From Intestinimonas sp. (GTDB lineage: Bacteria > Bacillota > Clostridia > Oscillospirales > Oscillospiraceae), in contig JALCSB010000003.1 in the NCBI GenBank assembly GCA_022653075.1, forward strand, positions 101,230 through 165,229: a DNA stretch of 64,000 bases, read 5' to 3'. The translations under genes were made by a program, and so were the position numbers. Positions 42,022-51,022 of the stretch are shown piece by piece. The notes below the pieces were generated by a model. That model did no database searches, was not told the DNA's origin, and worked only from the letters and a program-made list of their open reading frames with translations. Numbering within the stretch: position 1 is the first letter of the stretch; every line of letters begins with the position of its first letter.

Positions 42022-42050
42022 TTGACAGAGATGGGCTTTGGTGCTATAGT
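42022..42050 (+). promoter_or_regulatory. Promoter of the T-box-thrS unit
   Basis: Consensus TTGACA (42022-42027), a 17-bp spacer and TATAGT (42045-42050). Confidence 0.85.
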
Positions 42051-42056
42051 TTCATC

Positions 42057-42308
42057 GAAATCAGGCATTGATGGGGACCTTGTCCGTGTCTGCCGCACAG
42101 AGAGGATGCATCACGGGCTGAAAATGCACCCGCACGCGGCGCGGAACATCACCACCCCTGAGCCGCTTTGCCGAACCATCAGTAAGCAGAGCCGGGTCCG
42201 CCCGTTATCGCGGCAAACAAGCGGCGGCGCGTTGCGCCGCAAGCAGGGTGGAACCGTGAGATACCTTGTATCCCACCCCTGAATGATCATTCAGGGGTGG
42301 GATTTTTA
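42057..42308 (+). ncRNA. T-box riboswitch (tRNA-Thr sensing) upstream of thrS
   Basis: The conserved T-box AGGGTGGAACCGTG is at 42245-42258. A terminator stem follows (42270-42301) and ends in TTTTTATT. Stem I closes with GGGG (42073-42076) pairing CCCC (42155-42158). The triplet just before the 3' strand is ACC (42151-42153), a threonine codon, followed by the expected purine. The TGGA of the T-box would pair with a tRNA acceptor end UCCA, which suits tRNA-Thr. Uncharged tRNA-Thr should stabilise the antiterminator and switch thrS on. Confidence 0.93.
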
Positions 42309-42340
42309 TTCGCCCGCCCCGAATAAGGAGGAGCATTCCC

Positions 42341-44098
42341 ATGAGCGAGGAAAAAATCTATACTTTTGAAAATCCGGAATACCGCAAGACTTACTGGCAC
42401 ACCTGCTCCCATGTTCTGGCTCAGGCCGTCAAGCGTCTGTGGCCTGAGGTCAAGCTGGCCATCGGCCCCTCCATTGACGAGGGCTTCTACTACGACATGG
42501 ACGCCCCCTTCGCCTTTACTCCCGACAAGCTAACGGAGATCGAAGCCGAGATGCGCAAAATCTGCAAGGAAAAGATCAAACTGGAGCGGTTTGAATTACC
42601 CCGCGCCGAGGCTGTCAAGTTTATGGAGGCCCGAAATGAGCCTTACAAGGTAGAGCTGATCAACGACCTGCCGGAGGATGCCGCCATCTCCTTTTATAAA
42701 CAGGGAGACTTTACGGACCTGTGCGCCGGCCCACACCTGGACTCCACCGGCCGCATTAAAGGCAACGGCATCAAGCTGACCACCTGCAACGCTGCTTACT
42801 GGCGCGGTGACTCCAACCGCGAAACTCTTCAGCGCATCTATGGCATCGCCTTCCCGAAAAAGGAGCAGTTGGACGAGTATCTGGCCCGGATTGAGGAGGC
42901 CAAAAAGCGGGACCATCGCAAGCTGGGCAAGGAACTGGGCCTGTTCATGCTGTCCGACTACGGCCCGGGTTTTCCCTTCTTCCTGCCCAAAGGCATGGTA
43001 CTGCGCAACACCCTCATCGACTACTGGCGTCAGGTCCACAAAAAGTACGGATACGTGGAGATCTCCACGCCCGTCATCTTAAACCGCTCCCTGTGGGAGC
43101 GCTCCGGCCATTGGGACCACTATAAGCAGAACATGTATACCACTGTCATCGACGACGAGGATTTTGCCATTAAGCCTATGAACTGTCCCGGCGGCATGCT
43201 GGTGTATAAATCTGAACCTCACTCCTACCGTGATCTGCCCCTGCGGGTGGGTGAGCTCGGTCTGGTCCATCGCCATGAGCTGTCCGGCGCCCTTCACGGC
43301 CTGTTCCGGGTCCGTTGCTTCACGCAGGACGACGCCCACATCTTCATGACCTGGGAACAGATGAAGGACGAGATCAAAAACGTGGTGCGGCTGTTCGATG
43401 AAGTCTACTCCGTTTTCGGCCTGTCCTATCAGATTGAGGTCTCCACCATGCCCGAGGACCATATGGGTGATAAGAAAGACTGGGACTTCGCCACCGAAAC
43501 TCTGGAGGCCGCCGTGGCCGAAATGGGCAAAGACTACGCCATCAACGAGGGCGACGGCGCCTTTTACGGCCCTAAACTGGACTTCCATCTGGCCGACTCT
43601 CTGGGCCGCACCTGGCAATGCGGCACCATCCAGTTGGATATGCAGCTGCCCGAGCGGTTTGAGTTAGAGTATGTAGGCGCAGACAATGAAAAGCATCGTC
43701 CGGTCATGATTCATCGTGTGGTACTCGGCTCCATCGAACGCTTTATCGGTATCATCACCGAGCATTTTGCAGGCGCCTTCCCCACCTGGCTGGCTCCTGT
43801 ACAGGTCAAGGTACTGACCATCACCGACCGGGTAAACGACTACGCCAGACAGGCGGCCAAAAAACTGGACGACGCAGGCTACCGCGTGGAACTGGATCTC
43901 CGTAATGAGAAAATTGGCTATAAAATCCGCGAAGCCCAGATGCAGAAGATCCCTTTTATGCTGGTGGTGGGCGACAAGGAGGCCGCATCCGGCAAGGTGG
44001 CTGTCCGCTCCCGCACCAGCGGCGACCAGGGTGTTATGGAGCTGGATGCCTTCACCGCGCAGTTAAAAACCATTGTAGAGGAGAAGCAGCTCGTCTAA
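42341..44098 (+). CDS. thrS: Threonyl-tRNA synthetase lacking the N-terminal TGS domain
   Basis: A 585-residue class II synthetase. The editing domain (HTCSHVLAQAV and the zinc-type motif DLCAGPHL), motif 1, motif 2 (HRHELSGALHGLFRVRCFTQDDAHIF), zinc Cys in KPMNCPGG, motif 3 (MIHRVVLGSIERFIGI) and the anticodon-binding domain are all visible. The usual roughly 60-residue TGS domain at the N-terminus is missing, since homology begins at the editing domain. AAGGAGG precedes the ATG. It is controlled by the T-box in its leader. Confidence 0.96.
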   Translation: MSEEKIYTFENPEYRKTYWHTCSHVLAQAVKRLWPEVKLAIGPSIDEGFYYDMDAPFAFTPDKLTEIEAEMRKICKEKIKLERFELPRAEAVKFMEARNEPYKVELINDLPEDAAISFYKQGDFTDLCAGPHLDSTGRIKGNGIKLTTCNAAYWRGDSNRETLQRIYGIAFPKKEQLDEYLARIEEAKKRDHRKLGKELGLFMLSDYGPGFPFFLPKGMVLRNTLIDYWRQVHKKYGYVEISTPVILNRSLWERSGHWDHYKQNMYTTVIDDEDFAIKPMNCPGGMLVYKSEPHSYRDLPLRVGELGLVHRHELSGALHGLFRVRCFTQDDAHIFMTWEQMKDEIKNVVRLFDEVYSVFGLSYQIEVSTMPEDHMGDKKDWDFATETLEAAVAEMGKDYAINEGDGAFYGPKLDFHLADSLGRTWQCGTIQLDMQLPERFELEYVGADNEKHRPVMIHRVVLGSIERFIGIITEHFAGAFPTWLAPVQVKVLTITDRVNDYARQAAKKLDDAGYRVELDLRNEKIGYKIREAQMQKIPFMLVVGDKEAASGKVAVRSRTSGDQGVMELDAFTAQLKTIVEEKQLV

Positions 44099-44120
44099 AT
44101 TGCCTCCGTCTGCGGTCAGC

Positions 44121-44154
44121 AAGGGCGGCATCGTCAACAGACGATGCCGCCCTT
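44121..44154. terminator. Terminator between thrS and the hemolysin III gene
   Basis: A perfect 15-bp stem (AAGGGCGGCATCGTC) with a 4-nt loop, followed by TATTTGGTATTT. It serves two convergent genes. Confidence 0.7.
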
Positions 44155-44177
44155 ATTTGGTATTTCTATTTACCTAC

Positions 44178-44915
44178 TTACATAAATGCGATCACACGGT
44201 ACATCAGTAGGAAATGGGCCACGCTGCCCAACAGAATGAATACATGAAAGATCTCGTGGCAGCCAAACCTGGGATTGTGACGCCCAGGCCACTTGACCGC
44301 GTATAGTACGCCGCCTATGGTGTAAAGCAGGCCGCCCAGCACCAGCCAGAACATACCGCTGCCGGGCAGAGAGCGTGACAGCGGCACAATCATAATAAGC
44401 GCCAGCCAGCCCATAAACAGGTAGATGCCGGAGGTCATCCAGCGAGGGGCGTTAATCCATACCAGAGCCAGAACCGTACCCGCCAGCGTCAGGCTCCAGA
44501 CCACCGCGCACAGGACGCGTCCCGCCAGGCCCGGCAGCGCGACCAAACAGACCGGCGTATAGGAGCCGGCAATCAGAAAGTATATGGAGATGTGGTCATA
44601 TTTCCGAAGCGCAACCCGCCCTGCCACGCCGGTGCGCAGACAGTGGTACAGCGTGCTGGCGGTGTACAGACCGATCATGGATATCGCATATACGGAAAAC
44701 GGTACAAGATGCCAAACTGGGCCTTCCGCCCAGGCGCGGAGCAGCAGCAGTGCTGCGCCCAACAGCCCGAGCGCAATTCCCAATCCATGCGTAATGGCCG
44801 ACCACGGGCGCAGTCCATCGTAAGGGTCCCGCCCTTTTTCCTCCGGCCGGCGCCGCCGGATGCGGGGTATGGCCATGGGCGGCAGGACGGGCTCAAACTC
44901 GATTCTTTCATCCAT
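44178..44915 (-). CDS. Hemolysin III / PAQR-family membrane protein
   Basis: A 245-residue seven-helix membrane protein of the YqfA/hemolysin III group. Its histidines and acids near the membrane edge form a putative zinc site: STLYHC, KYDHISIYFLIAGSYTP and FGCHEIFHVFILLGSVAHF. Bacillus members are linked to membrane fluidity or pore activity, but the reaction is not settled. The start is ATG 44915 after AAAGGA; the frame runs to 44987. It stands alone with its own promoter. Confidence 0.88.
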   Translation of the reverse strand: MDERIEFEPVLPPMAIPRIRRRRPEEKGRDPYDGLRPWSAITHGLGIALGLLGAALLLLRAWAEGPVWHLVPFSVYAISMIGLYTASTLYHCLRTGVAGRVALRKYDHISIYFLIAGSYTPVCLVALPGLAGRVLCAVVWSLTLAGTVLALVWINAPRWMTSGIYLFMGWLALIMIVPLSRSLPGSGMFWLVLGGLLYTIGGVLYAVKWPGRHNPRFGCHEIFHVFILLGSVAHFLLMYRVIAFM

Positions 44916-44977
44916 AAAGGCAGGTCCTTTCCCGGCGCTTTTATGCGCTGAACAGTTTTTTGTCATCTGATGAAAGT

Positions 44978-45007
44978 AGTATACCACACTCGCTTTATAA
45001 ATATCAA
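44978..45007 (-). promoter_or_regulatory. Promoter of the hemolysin III gene
   Basis: TTGATA (45002-45007), an 18-bp spacer and TATACT (44978-44983) on the minus strand. The very A/T-rich dyad at 45010-45045 just upstream may end pepT transcripts. Confidence 0.6.
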
Positions 45008-45043
45008 TACGTAAAATAATAAAATATAATTTTATATATTATA

Positions 45044-46285
45044 TTATGTGATGTTATTTGTCTTTGTTCCATCCTCCTCCGTTATAAGGCAAACCAGCAT
45101 CTCTGCCATTTTCTCCATGGACTGTACCGGGATATACTCGTATACGCCGTGGAAATTGACACCGCCTGTGGAAAGGTTGGGGCAGGGCAGGCCCATATAG
45201 GACAGGCGTGCCCCGTCAGTCCCGCCCCGAATGGGCTCTTCTCTGGTTTCCACCCCCACCTTTCGAAAGGCACTCCGCGCCCGGTGGATAAGATACATAT
45301 GGGGTTCTATTTTTTCCCGCATATTGTAATAGCTGTCCGTAAGCTCCAACTGTACCGTCCCAGGGCCGTATTTTTCGTTCAGCCAGGCCGCCGCCCGTGT
45401 GAAAAAATCCTTGCGTTTCTGGAATCGCTCCCAATCATGATCCCGAATCAGATAGTGGAGCTTGGCCAGTGTCTCGTTGGCCTTAATCCGGTTCAGATGG
45501 TAAAAGCCCTCGTACCCCTCGGTATGGGCGGGGGTCTCCGCCGGCGGAAGCAGGGTGGCAAATTCCACGGCGATCAGGGCGGCGTTTTTCATTTTATTCT
45601 TGGCTGAACCGGGGTGGAGATTAACACCTCGGACGGTAACACGGGCGGATGCAGCGTTGAAGTTTTCGTATTCCAGTCCGCCTAGTTCACCGCCGTCCAC
45701 CGTGTAGGCCACCGCCGCGCCAAACTGCTCCAGATCAAAGTGGTCGGCTCCGGCCCCCACTTCTTCGTCCGGCGTGATGCACACGGCCACGCGCCCATGG
45801 GGGATTTCGGGATGGGCGGCCAGATGCTCCAACGCGGTCAATATCTCCGCCACACCGGCCTTATCGTCCGCCCCCAGCAGAGTGGTGCCGTCCGTCACAA
45901 TCAAGTCCTGTCCCACATAGGCGTTCAGGCTTTCAAACTGTTCCGCCGACAGCTTGACGCCGGTTTCGGCGTTTAAAACGATATCTCCCCCCTCGTAGTG
46001 CACGATGCGGGGCTTTACATTCGCACCGGAAGCATCCGGAGAAGTATCCATATGGGCGATCAGCCCCAGTGTCGGGATGCTCTCACAGCCCACAGAAGCG
46101 GGCAGCCAGCCATAAACGTAGCCATAGCCGTCCGTATGCGCGCCGTGCAGACCGATCTCCGTCATTTCCGCGGTCAGCGCTTCGCCCATCCGCTTTTCCT
46201 TCTCCGCAGTGGGTGTAGTGTGGGAACATTCGTCGGACTGTGTATCCACAGAGACATACCTGAGAAAGCGCTCCGTGATATCCAT
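45044..46285 (-). CDS. pepT: Peptidase T (tripeptide aminopeptidase)
   Basis: A 413-residue M20 metallopeptidase that removes the N-terminal residue from tripeptides in the cytosol. Metal-binding segments are IAHMDTSPDAS (His, Asp), LGADDKAGVAE, TPDEEVGAGADHFD and GGTDGARLS. The start is ATG 46285, six bases after GGAAG; an ATG six bases earlier abuts the ribosome site. It lies 28 bp after glpK and is probably co-transcribed with it, an unusual pair. Its role fits with the peptide importer at 35-41 kb. Confidence 0.95.
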   Translation of the reverse strand: MDITERFLRYVSVDTQSDECSHTTPTAEKEKRMGEALTAEMTEIGLHGAHTDGYGYVYGWLPASVGCESIPTLGLIAHMDTSPDASGANVKPRIVHYEGGDIVLNAETGVKLSAEQFESLNAYVGQDLIVTDGTTLLGADDKAGVAEILTALEHLAAHPEIPHGRVAVCITPDEEVGAGADHFDLEQFGAAVAYTVDGGELGGLEYENFNAASARVTVRGVNLHPGSAKNKMKNAALIAVEFATLLPPAETPAHTEGYEGFYHLNRIKANETLAKLHYLIRDHDWERFQKRKDFFTRAAAWLNEKYGPGTVQLELTDSYYNMREKIEPHMYLIHRARSAFRKVGVETREEPIRGGTDGARLSYMGLPCPNLSTGGVNFHGVYEYIPVQSMEKMAEMLVCLITEEDGTKTNNIT

Positions 46286-46313
46286 GATCATCTTCCTTTC
46301 TGCGGGGCGGGGT

Positions 46314-47810
46314 TCAGGGGTTGGCCCAATGCCTGCTCCGCTCCACGGCCTGCCGCCAGACGGCGTACTCCGCCGTGCGGTCCTTCTTCGGCAGGAACGT
46401 CCGCTCCGTCTGCCAGCGGGCCGCTAACTGGTCGGTGCCGCTCCACACGCCGGAGGCCAGCCCGGCCAGATACGCCGCGCCCAGCGCGGTGGTTTCCACC
46501 ACGCGGGGCCGTTCCACCGGAACGCCCAGTAGATCCGCCTGAAATTCCATCATAACATCGCTGACACTGGCGCCGCCGTCCACACGCAGTCGTGGAATGG
46601 ACCGGCCCGTGTCCCGTTTCATGGTGTCCATCAAATCCGCCGCCTGATAGGCGATGCCCTCCAGAACCGCCCGGCACAGGTGGGCTCTGGTAGTACCGCG
46701 GGTCAGCCCCAGAATCGTTCCCCGCGCGTACATGTCCCAGTAAGGTGCGCCCAGCCCCGTGAATGCGGAAACCAGATAGACTCCGCCATTATCCGGGACC
46801 GACTCGGCCAGTTCGTCACACTCATGGGCCGTGCGGATCAGGCCCAGTTCGTCCCGCAGCCACTGAATGGTGGACCCGGCGTTAAACACGCTACCCTCCA
46901 GCGCATAGGTGGTCTTTCCGTTCAGGTTCCACGCCACCGAAGTGAGCAGCCCACCGTCGGAACGGACTGAGGCGCCTCCGGTATTCATCAGCATAAAGCA
47001 GCCGGTACCGTAGGTATTTTTGGCCTGACCGGGCGCAAAGCAGGCTTGGCCGAACAGAGCGGCCTGCTGATCTCCCGCTGCGCCGCACACCGGAACGCCC
47101 GCCAACTCCTCAAGGCCCTGAATACCGGACGCTACGCTGCCGTAGACCATGCTGTTGGGCACGGGGCGCGGCAGCATCTCCAGGGGTACCCCCAAGCGGC
47201 GGCAGAGATCCTCATCCCAGCAAAGCCGGTCGATGTCAAAGAGCATTGTGCGGGAGGCATTGGAGTAATCGGTCACATGGCAGCTGCCGCCGGTGAGGTT
47301 CCAGATCAGCCAGCTATCCACCGTACCGCAGCATAACTTTCCCTGTCGGGCCCGCTCTGCCGCACCCGGAACGTGGTCTAAAATCCAGCGGTACTTAGTA
47401 CCGGAAAAGTAGGCGTCGATGACCAGTCCCGTTTTGCGGCGGATCTCATCCGCCATGCCGTCCCGCATCAGCTCGTCACACAGCGGCGCGGTACGGCGGC
47501 ACTGCCAGACAATCGCGGGGTAAATGGGCCGCCCAGTATCCCGCTCCCAGACGATGGCCGTCTCCCGCTGGTTGGCAATACCGATTCCCGCCAGGTCCGC
47601 GGAGCGAAAGCCGCTTTGAGCCAGACAGTTCTCCATAGCCCGGAACTGGCTGTCCAACAGCTCCACGGGGTCATGCTCTACCCAGCCCGGCTGGGGATAG
47701 TGCTGAGGAAACGGCTCCTGTGCCCGAGCGCAGATCTGCCCGTTTCGGTCAAACAGGATGGCTCGGGAACTGGTCGTGCCCTGGTCGAGGGCCAGAATAC
47801 ACCCTTCCAC
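46314..47810 (-). CDS. glpK: Glycerol kinase
   Basis: A 498-residue FGGY-family kinase phosphorylating glycerol to glycerol-3-phosphate. Signatures are LALDQGTTSSRAILFDRNG at the N-terminus, YSNASRTMLFDI and GLTRGTTRAHLCRAVLEGIAYQAADLMDTM. The start is GTG 47810, ten bases after GGAGG. Neither a glycerol facilitator nor a dehydrogenase is adjacent. The minus-strand -10-like TATGAT near 47912 may belong to its promoter. Confidence 0.96.
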   Translation of the reverse strand: MEGCILALDQGTTSSRAILFDRNGQICARAQEPFPQHYPQPGWVEHDPVELLDSQFRAMENCLAQSGFRSADLAGIGIANQRETAIVWERDTGRPIYPAIVWQCRRTAPLCDELMRDGMADEIRRKTGLVIDAYFSGTKYRWILDHVPGAAERARQGKLCCGTVDSWLIWNLTGGSCHVTDYSNASRTMLFDIDRLCWDEDLCRRLGVPLEMLPRPVPNSMVYGSVASGIQGLEELAGVPVCGAAGDQQAALFGQACFAPGQAKNTYGTGCFMLMNTGGASVRSDGGLLTSVAWNLNGKTTYALEGSVFNAGSTIQWLRDELGLIRTAHECDELAESVPDNGGVYLVSAFTGLGAPYWDMYARGTILGLTRGTTRAHLCRAVLEGIAYQAADLMDTMKRDTGRSIPRLRVDGGASVSDVMMEFQADLLGVPVERPRVVETTALGAAYLAGLASGVWSGTDQLAARWQTERTFLPKKDRTAEYAVWRQAVERSRHWANP

Positions 47811-47970
47811 TGTAAAACGACCTCCTTGTCCTGTCTCGGTCCGTGCGGAAGCGGAGTTCGCTGCTCCGCGCCGGGATCCCGCACTGGACCGCGAAATTCT
47901 GTGTAAATTATCATATCACAAAAAAAAGCGGTTTTCCATGGTTCCGGTTCGGGATTTCCGGCAGGTATAC

Positions 47971-48011
47971 AAAAAGATCCGGCGGCCTCCTTCACATGCC
48001 GCCGGATCTTT
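47971..48011 (-). terminator. Intrinsic terminator of the FadR-family gene
   Basis: A perfect 14-bp stem (AAAGATCCGGCGGC) with an 11-nt loop and a minus-strand T-run. Confidence 0.85.
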
Positions 48012-48014
48012 GTT

Positions 48015-48713
48015 CTAAAGTTCTTTTATGGCATCGTTAACCACAATAAAGTGTTCCTTCATCATTTTTGCCGCCGCCTGACCATTTCGGTCCTGCAACG
48101 CCACCACAATGCTCTGGTGGGTATCCCATAGCCGTTTCCGATACCTCTCATCCGCCATCATTTTTTCCCGCATATGACTTATAAAGGAATCCACAGTCTC
48201 CGACATGGCCCGCAAGATGACCAGAATCAAGCTGTTCTCGGCCGCTTCGGCAATCAGATAGTGGAACTGTTTGTCCAGAGTGGCGCTCCGGCTTACCACT
48301 ACCTCGTCCCGCAATTGCCAAGCGATCTGCTCCAGCTCTTCCATCTTTTCCGGCGTAATCCGGATGGCCGCCAACTGGGCTGCCTGACTCTCCAGCCCCT
48401 CGCGCAGCTCACTGATCTGCTGGTAATCCAGCTCACCCATCATGAGCATCATCCGGGTAGACTCCACCAGATTTTTTTCCATGTCACAGGAGACATAGTT
48501 GCCCGCCCCCTGCGTACTGGATATAAAGCCCATCAGGCTTAACGTGCGCATGGCCTCCCGTACGGAATTTCTGCCCACGCCCAGCGTTTCTGCCAGTTCA
48601 CGCTCCGGCGGGAGCTTTTCGCCCCGCTTTAAGCTGCCCTTGAGGATCTCTCCTTGGATATAATTAATGACCTTTTCATATGCCTTACCGGTCGTGGTGC
48701 TGTCTTTCATCAT
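48015..48713 (-). CDS. GntR-superfamily (FadR-type) transcriptional regulator
   Basis: A roughly 232-residue regulator. The N-terminal winged helix (GEKLPPERELAETLGVGRNSVREAMRTLSLMGFI) is followed by the all-helical FCD ligand-binding domain with its His/Asp metal positions (about 90-225). Relatives sense carboxylic acids such as lactate, gluconate or fatty acyl compounds. The effector here is unknown. The start is uncertain: ATG 48713, 48746 or 48764. It lies upstream of glpK-pepT but is separated from them by a terminator. It probably represses itself through the palindrome at 48908. Confidence 0.85.
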   Translation of the reverse strand: MMKDSTTTGKAYEKVINYIQGEILKGSLKRGEKLPPERELAETLGVGRNSVREAMRTLSLMGFISSTQGAGNYVSCDMEKNLVESTRMMLMMGELDYQQISELREGLESQAAQLAAIRITPEKMEELEQIAWQLRDEVVVSRSATLDKQFHYLIAEAAENSLILVILRAMSETVDSFISHMREKMMADERYRKRLWDTHQSIVVALQDRNGQAAAKMMKEHFIVVNDAIKEL

Positions 48714-48907
48714 CTGTTTCGCTCTTTCCTGCTCCCTATTTATCATTACCGTCTCGCACTGCACCAGCAGTTGCTCTCGGTCGGCAGGATGGCATGTCCG
48801 CCTTAGCCAGATAGTCGGAGAATCGAGTTCGGTTATATTGGGGCGTATTCTATGACGCGCAATAGCCGGAGCCCCAGCTCCCGGACGCAGCGTGGCCGGA
48901 TGCGCGA

Positions 48908-48950
48908 ATAATAACTGCGGTTATTATACCACAGTTTTCAGTCAAGGCAA
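48908..48950 (-). promoter_or_regulatory. FadR-family gene promoter with palindromic operator
   Basis: Minus-strand TTGCCT (48945-48950), a 16-bp spacer and perfect TATAAT (48923-48928). The perfect dyad ATAATAAC-TGCG-GTTATTAT (48908-48927) overlaps the -10 and the start of transcription, an ideal repressor site. Confidence 0.7.
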
Positions 48951-48997
48951 GCAGGAACAAGCAAAGTTCAAAAAATTTCATGTACCGGCAGCCTGCA

Positions 48998-50797
48998 TTA
49001 CCGCTTTTCCATTTCCTTCTCCTGCCGCGTAATACGTTCCGCCAAGTCGTTTAAATAGACCCAGCGGTCCATTTTTTCGTCCAGCGTCTGCTCCAGCGCC
49101 TGCTGTTCCCCCTGAAGCGCCTGAAGCGCCACATAATCAGTGGCTTTTTGCTGCTGCTCCACCTTCAAGTCGGCCAGCTTTTCCTCCAGTCCGGCGATCT
49201 CATCGTCAATGCGCTCATATTCCCGCTGTTCGTTATAGCTAAACTTCAGGCGATGGGTCGTCTCCCGCCGCGCCGCCTGCTTTTCCGCAGGCTCTCCGGT
49301 TGCTTTCACACGGGCCGCGGCCGCCCGCTCGTTCAGATAATCGGTATATCCGCCGGGATGGGCGGTCACACGTCCGTTCCCCTCCACAACAAACATGCGC
49401 CGGACGGTCTTGTCCAGAAAATATCGGTCATGGGAAACCGTCACTACCGCACCGGGAAATGCCTCCAGATAGTCCTCCAGCGTCATAAGGGTTTCAAGGT
49501 CCAAGTCGTTGGTCGGTTCGTCCAGTAACAGCACGTTGGGCGCGGCCGCCAGAATGGACAGAAGAAACAGCCGTCGCTTCTCTCCGCCGGAGAGTTTCCC
49601 GATCGGGCTCCACTGCACATCCCTGGGGAATAGAAATTTTTCCAGGAGCTGACTGGCGGTGAGCCGCCCCTCCGGGGTTTCAATGGTATTGCCGATCTCT
49701 TTCACGTAGTCGATGACCCGCATACCCGGATCCATAGGCGGGTTTTCCTGGCTGAAATAACCGATGCGTACCGTCTCGCCTATCTCAACGGAGCCGGAAT
49801 CAGGCGATAGCCGTCCGGCGATCAGGTTCAAAAGCGTGGATTTTCCGCTGCCGTTGGCCCCTACGATACCAACGCGGTCATCCCGCAGAAGCTGGCAACT
49901 GAACTCCCCGATCACCAGCCGGTCACCCAGCGTTTTGGATATTTTTTTGAGTTCCACCGTCTTTTTGCCCAGACGGCTGGAAGACGCCGTCAGTTCCAGC
50001 CTGTTTTTTTCCTCCGGGCCCTTCTGTCCTTTCAGGGCCTCGTACCGCTCCAGACGTTCCCGGCTTTTGGTACCCCGGGCCGTGGGCCCCTGCATCACCC
50101 ACTGATATTCCCGCCGCAGGATGGACTGCCGCTTCCGCTCGGAGGCGGCGGCTATCTCCTCCCGCTGGGTTCTGCCCTCCAGATAGGTCTCATAATTGCC
50201 GGGATACTGATACAGTGCGCCGTCCTCTACCTCAACGATACGATTCACCACACGCTCCAGAAAATAGCGGTCATGGGTCACCATCACCAGCGAACCCGTC
50301 ATGCCCCGTAGATAGTCCTCCAGCCAAGTGACCATCTCGCTGTCCAGATGGTTCGTCGGCTCGTCCAGAATCAGGACCTCGCAGGGGCGCGCCAACACAG
50401 ACGCCAGCGCCACACGCTTGCGTTGCCCGCCGGAGAGCCTCGCCATCGGCTGGTCAAAGCAGGAAACGCCCAACCGGGTTAGAATTGTTTTGGCTTCGTA
50501 TTCGGCCGGCGCGCGGGCCTGGTCCGCAGCCCCGGCAAATACCTGTTCCAATACGGTGGTCCCGCCCTCAAAGACTGGCGCCTGTGGTAGATTGTTGACC
50601 CGAACACCCGGGTCCCACATAACGCGGCCGGTCTCCGGTTCCTCCATTTTGGCCAGCATCCGCAGCAGCGTAGACTTGCCCGCGCCATTCCGTCCCACTA
50701 TGCCCACCTTCTGGCCCGCATCCAGATAGAACGACACATGGTCCAGCAAAACCCGCGCACCATAGGTTTTCGTGATTTCTTCCGCGGAAAGCAGCAT
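48998..50797 (-). CDS. ABC-F family ATPase, Uup type
   Basis: A 599-residue soluble protein with two ABC domains and no membrane helices. Walker A motifs are GRNGAGKS (35-42) and GANGSGKS (about 316-323), and signatures are LSGGQ and LSGGE. The inter-domain linker (about 235-285) is arginine/lysine-rich, and the C-terminal 65 residues form a coiled coil typical of Uup. ABC-F proteins bind the ribosomal E-site to relieve stalled or difficult translation, and some give antibiotic resistance. A housekeeping role is more likely here. Confidence 0.92.
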   Translation of the reverse strand: MLLSAEEITKTYGARVLLDHVSFYLDAGQKVGIVGRNGAGKSTLLRMLAKMEEPETGRVMWDPGVRVNNLPQAPVFEGGTTVLEQVFAGAADQARAPAEYEAKTILTRLGVSCFDQPMARLSGGQRKRVALASVLARPCEVLILDEPTNHLDSEMVTWLEDYLRGMTGSLVMVTHDRYFLERVVNRIVEVEDGALYQYPGNYETYLEGRTQREEIAAASERKRQSILRREYQWVMQGPTARGTKSRERLERYEALKGQKGPEEKNRLELTASSSRLGKKTVELKKISKTLGDRLVIGEFSCQLLRDDRVGIVGANGSGKSTLLNLIAGRLSPDSGSVEIGETVRIGYFSQENPPMDPGMRVIDYVKEIGNTIETPEGRLTASQLLEKFLFPRDVQWSPIGKLSGGEKRRLFLLSILAAAPNVLLLDEPTNDLDLETLMTLEDYLEAFPGAVVTVSHDRYFLDKTVRRMFVVEGNGRVTAHPGGYTDYLNERAAAARVKATGEPAEKQAARRETTHRLKFSYNEQREYERIDDEIAGLEEKLADLKVEQQQKATDYVALQALQGEQQALEQTLDEKMDRWVYLNDLAERITRQEKEMEKR

Positions 50798-50954
50798 ACT
50801 CCGATTCCGTCACCTTTCCTGTCTGATTTCTGCCCGCATTATGCCGGGAGCTATCCCCATGCCGGCAAAATGATACTTAAAAGGATTATATCACAGATCG
50901 CAGTTTGTTTTCCACTTCTCCGGCCGTCTCGGCCACAGAATGTTAAACGAGGAC

Positions 50955-51006
50955 TTGACAAACAAATCCCGCGTTGATATGATACATATGATCAATAGTT
51001 CATATG
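50955..51006 (+). promoter_or_regulatory. Promoter and operator of the metal-efflux operon
   Basis: TTGACA (50955-50960), a 17-bp spacer and TATGAT (50978-50983). Immediately after the -10 lies CATATGA-N8-TCATATG (50985-51006), a dyad of the kind bound by ArsR/SmtB-type metal sensors. Confidence 0.82.
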
Positions 51007-51022
51007 AAAGGATGTGCATAGT

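Larger units (their letters stand above)
41641..42056. other. Divergent intergenic region between oppD and thrS
   Basis: About 415 bp before the T-box leader. It holds the minus-strand opp promoter and its dyads, an A/T-rich stretch near 41780-41825, and the plus-strand thrS promoter at 42022-42050. No gene is seen. Confidence 0.55.

Noticed and set aside
47900..47925. A cre-like or Crp-like TGTG...CACA site before glpK
   Set aside because: The dyad is short and imperfect and does not match the cre consensus; only a -10-like TATGAT is credible.
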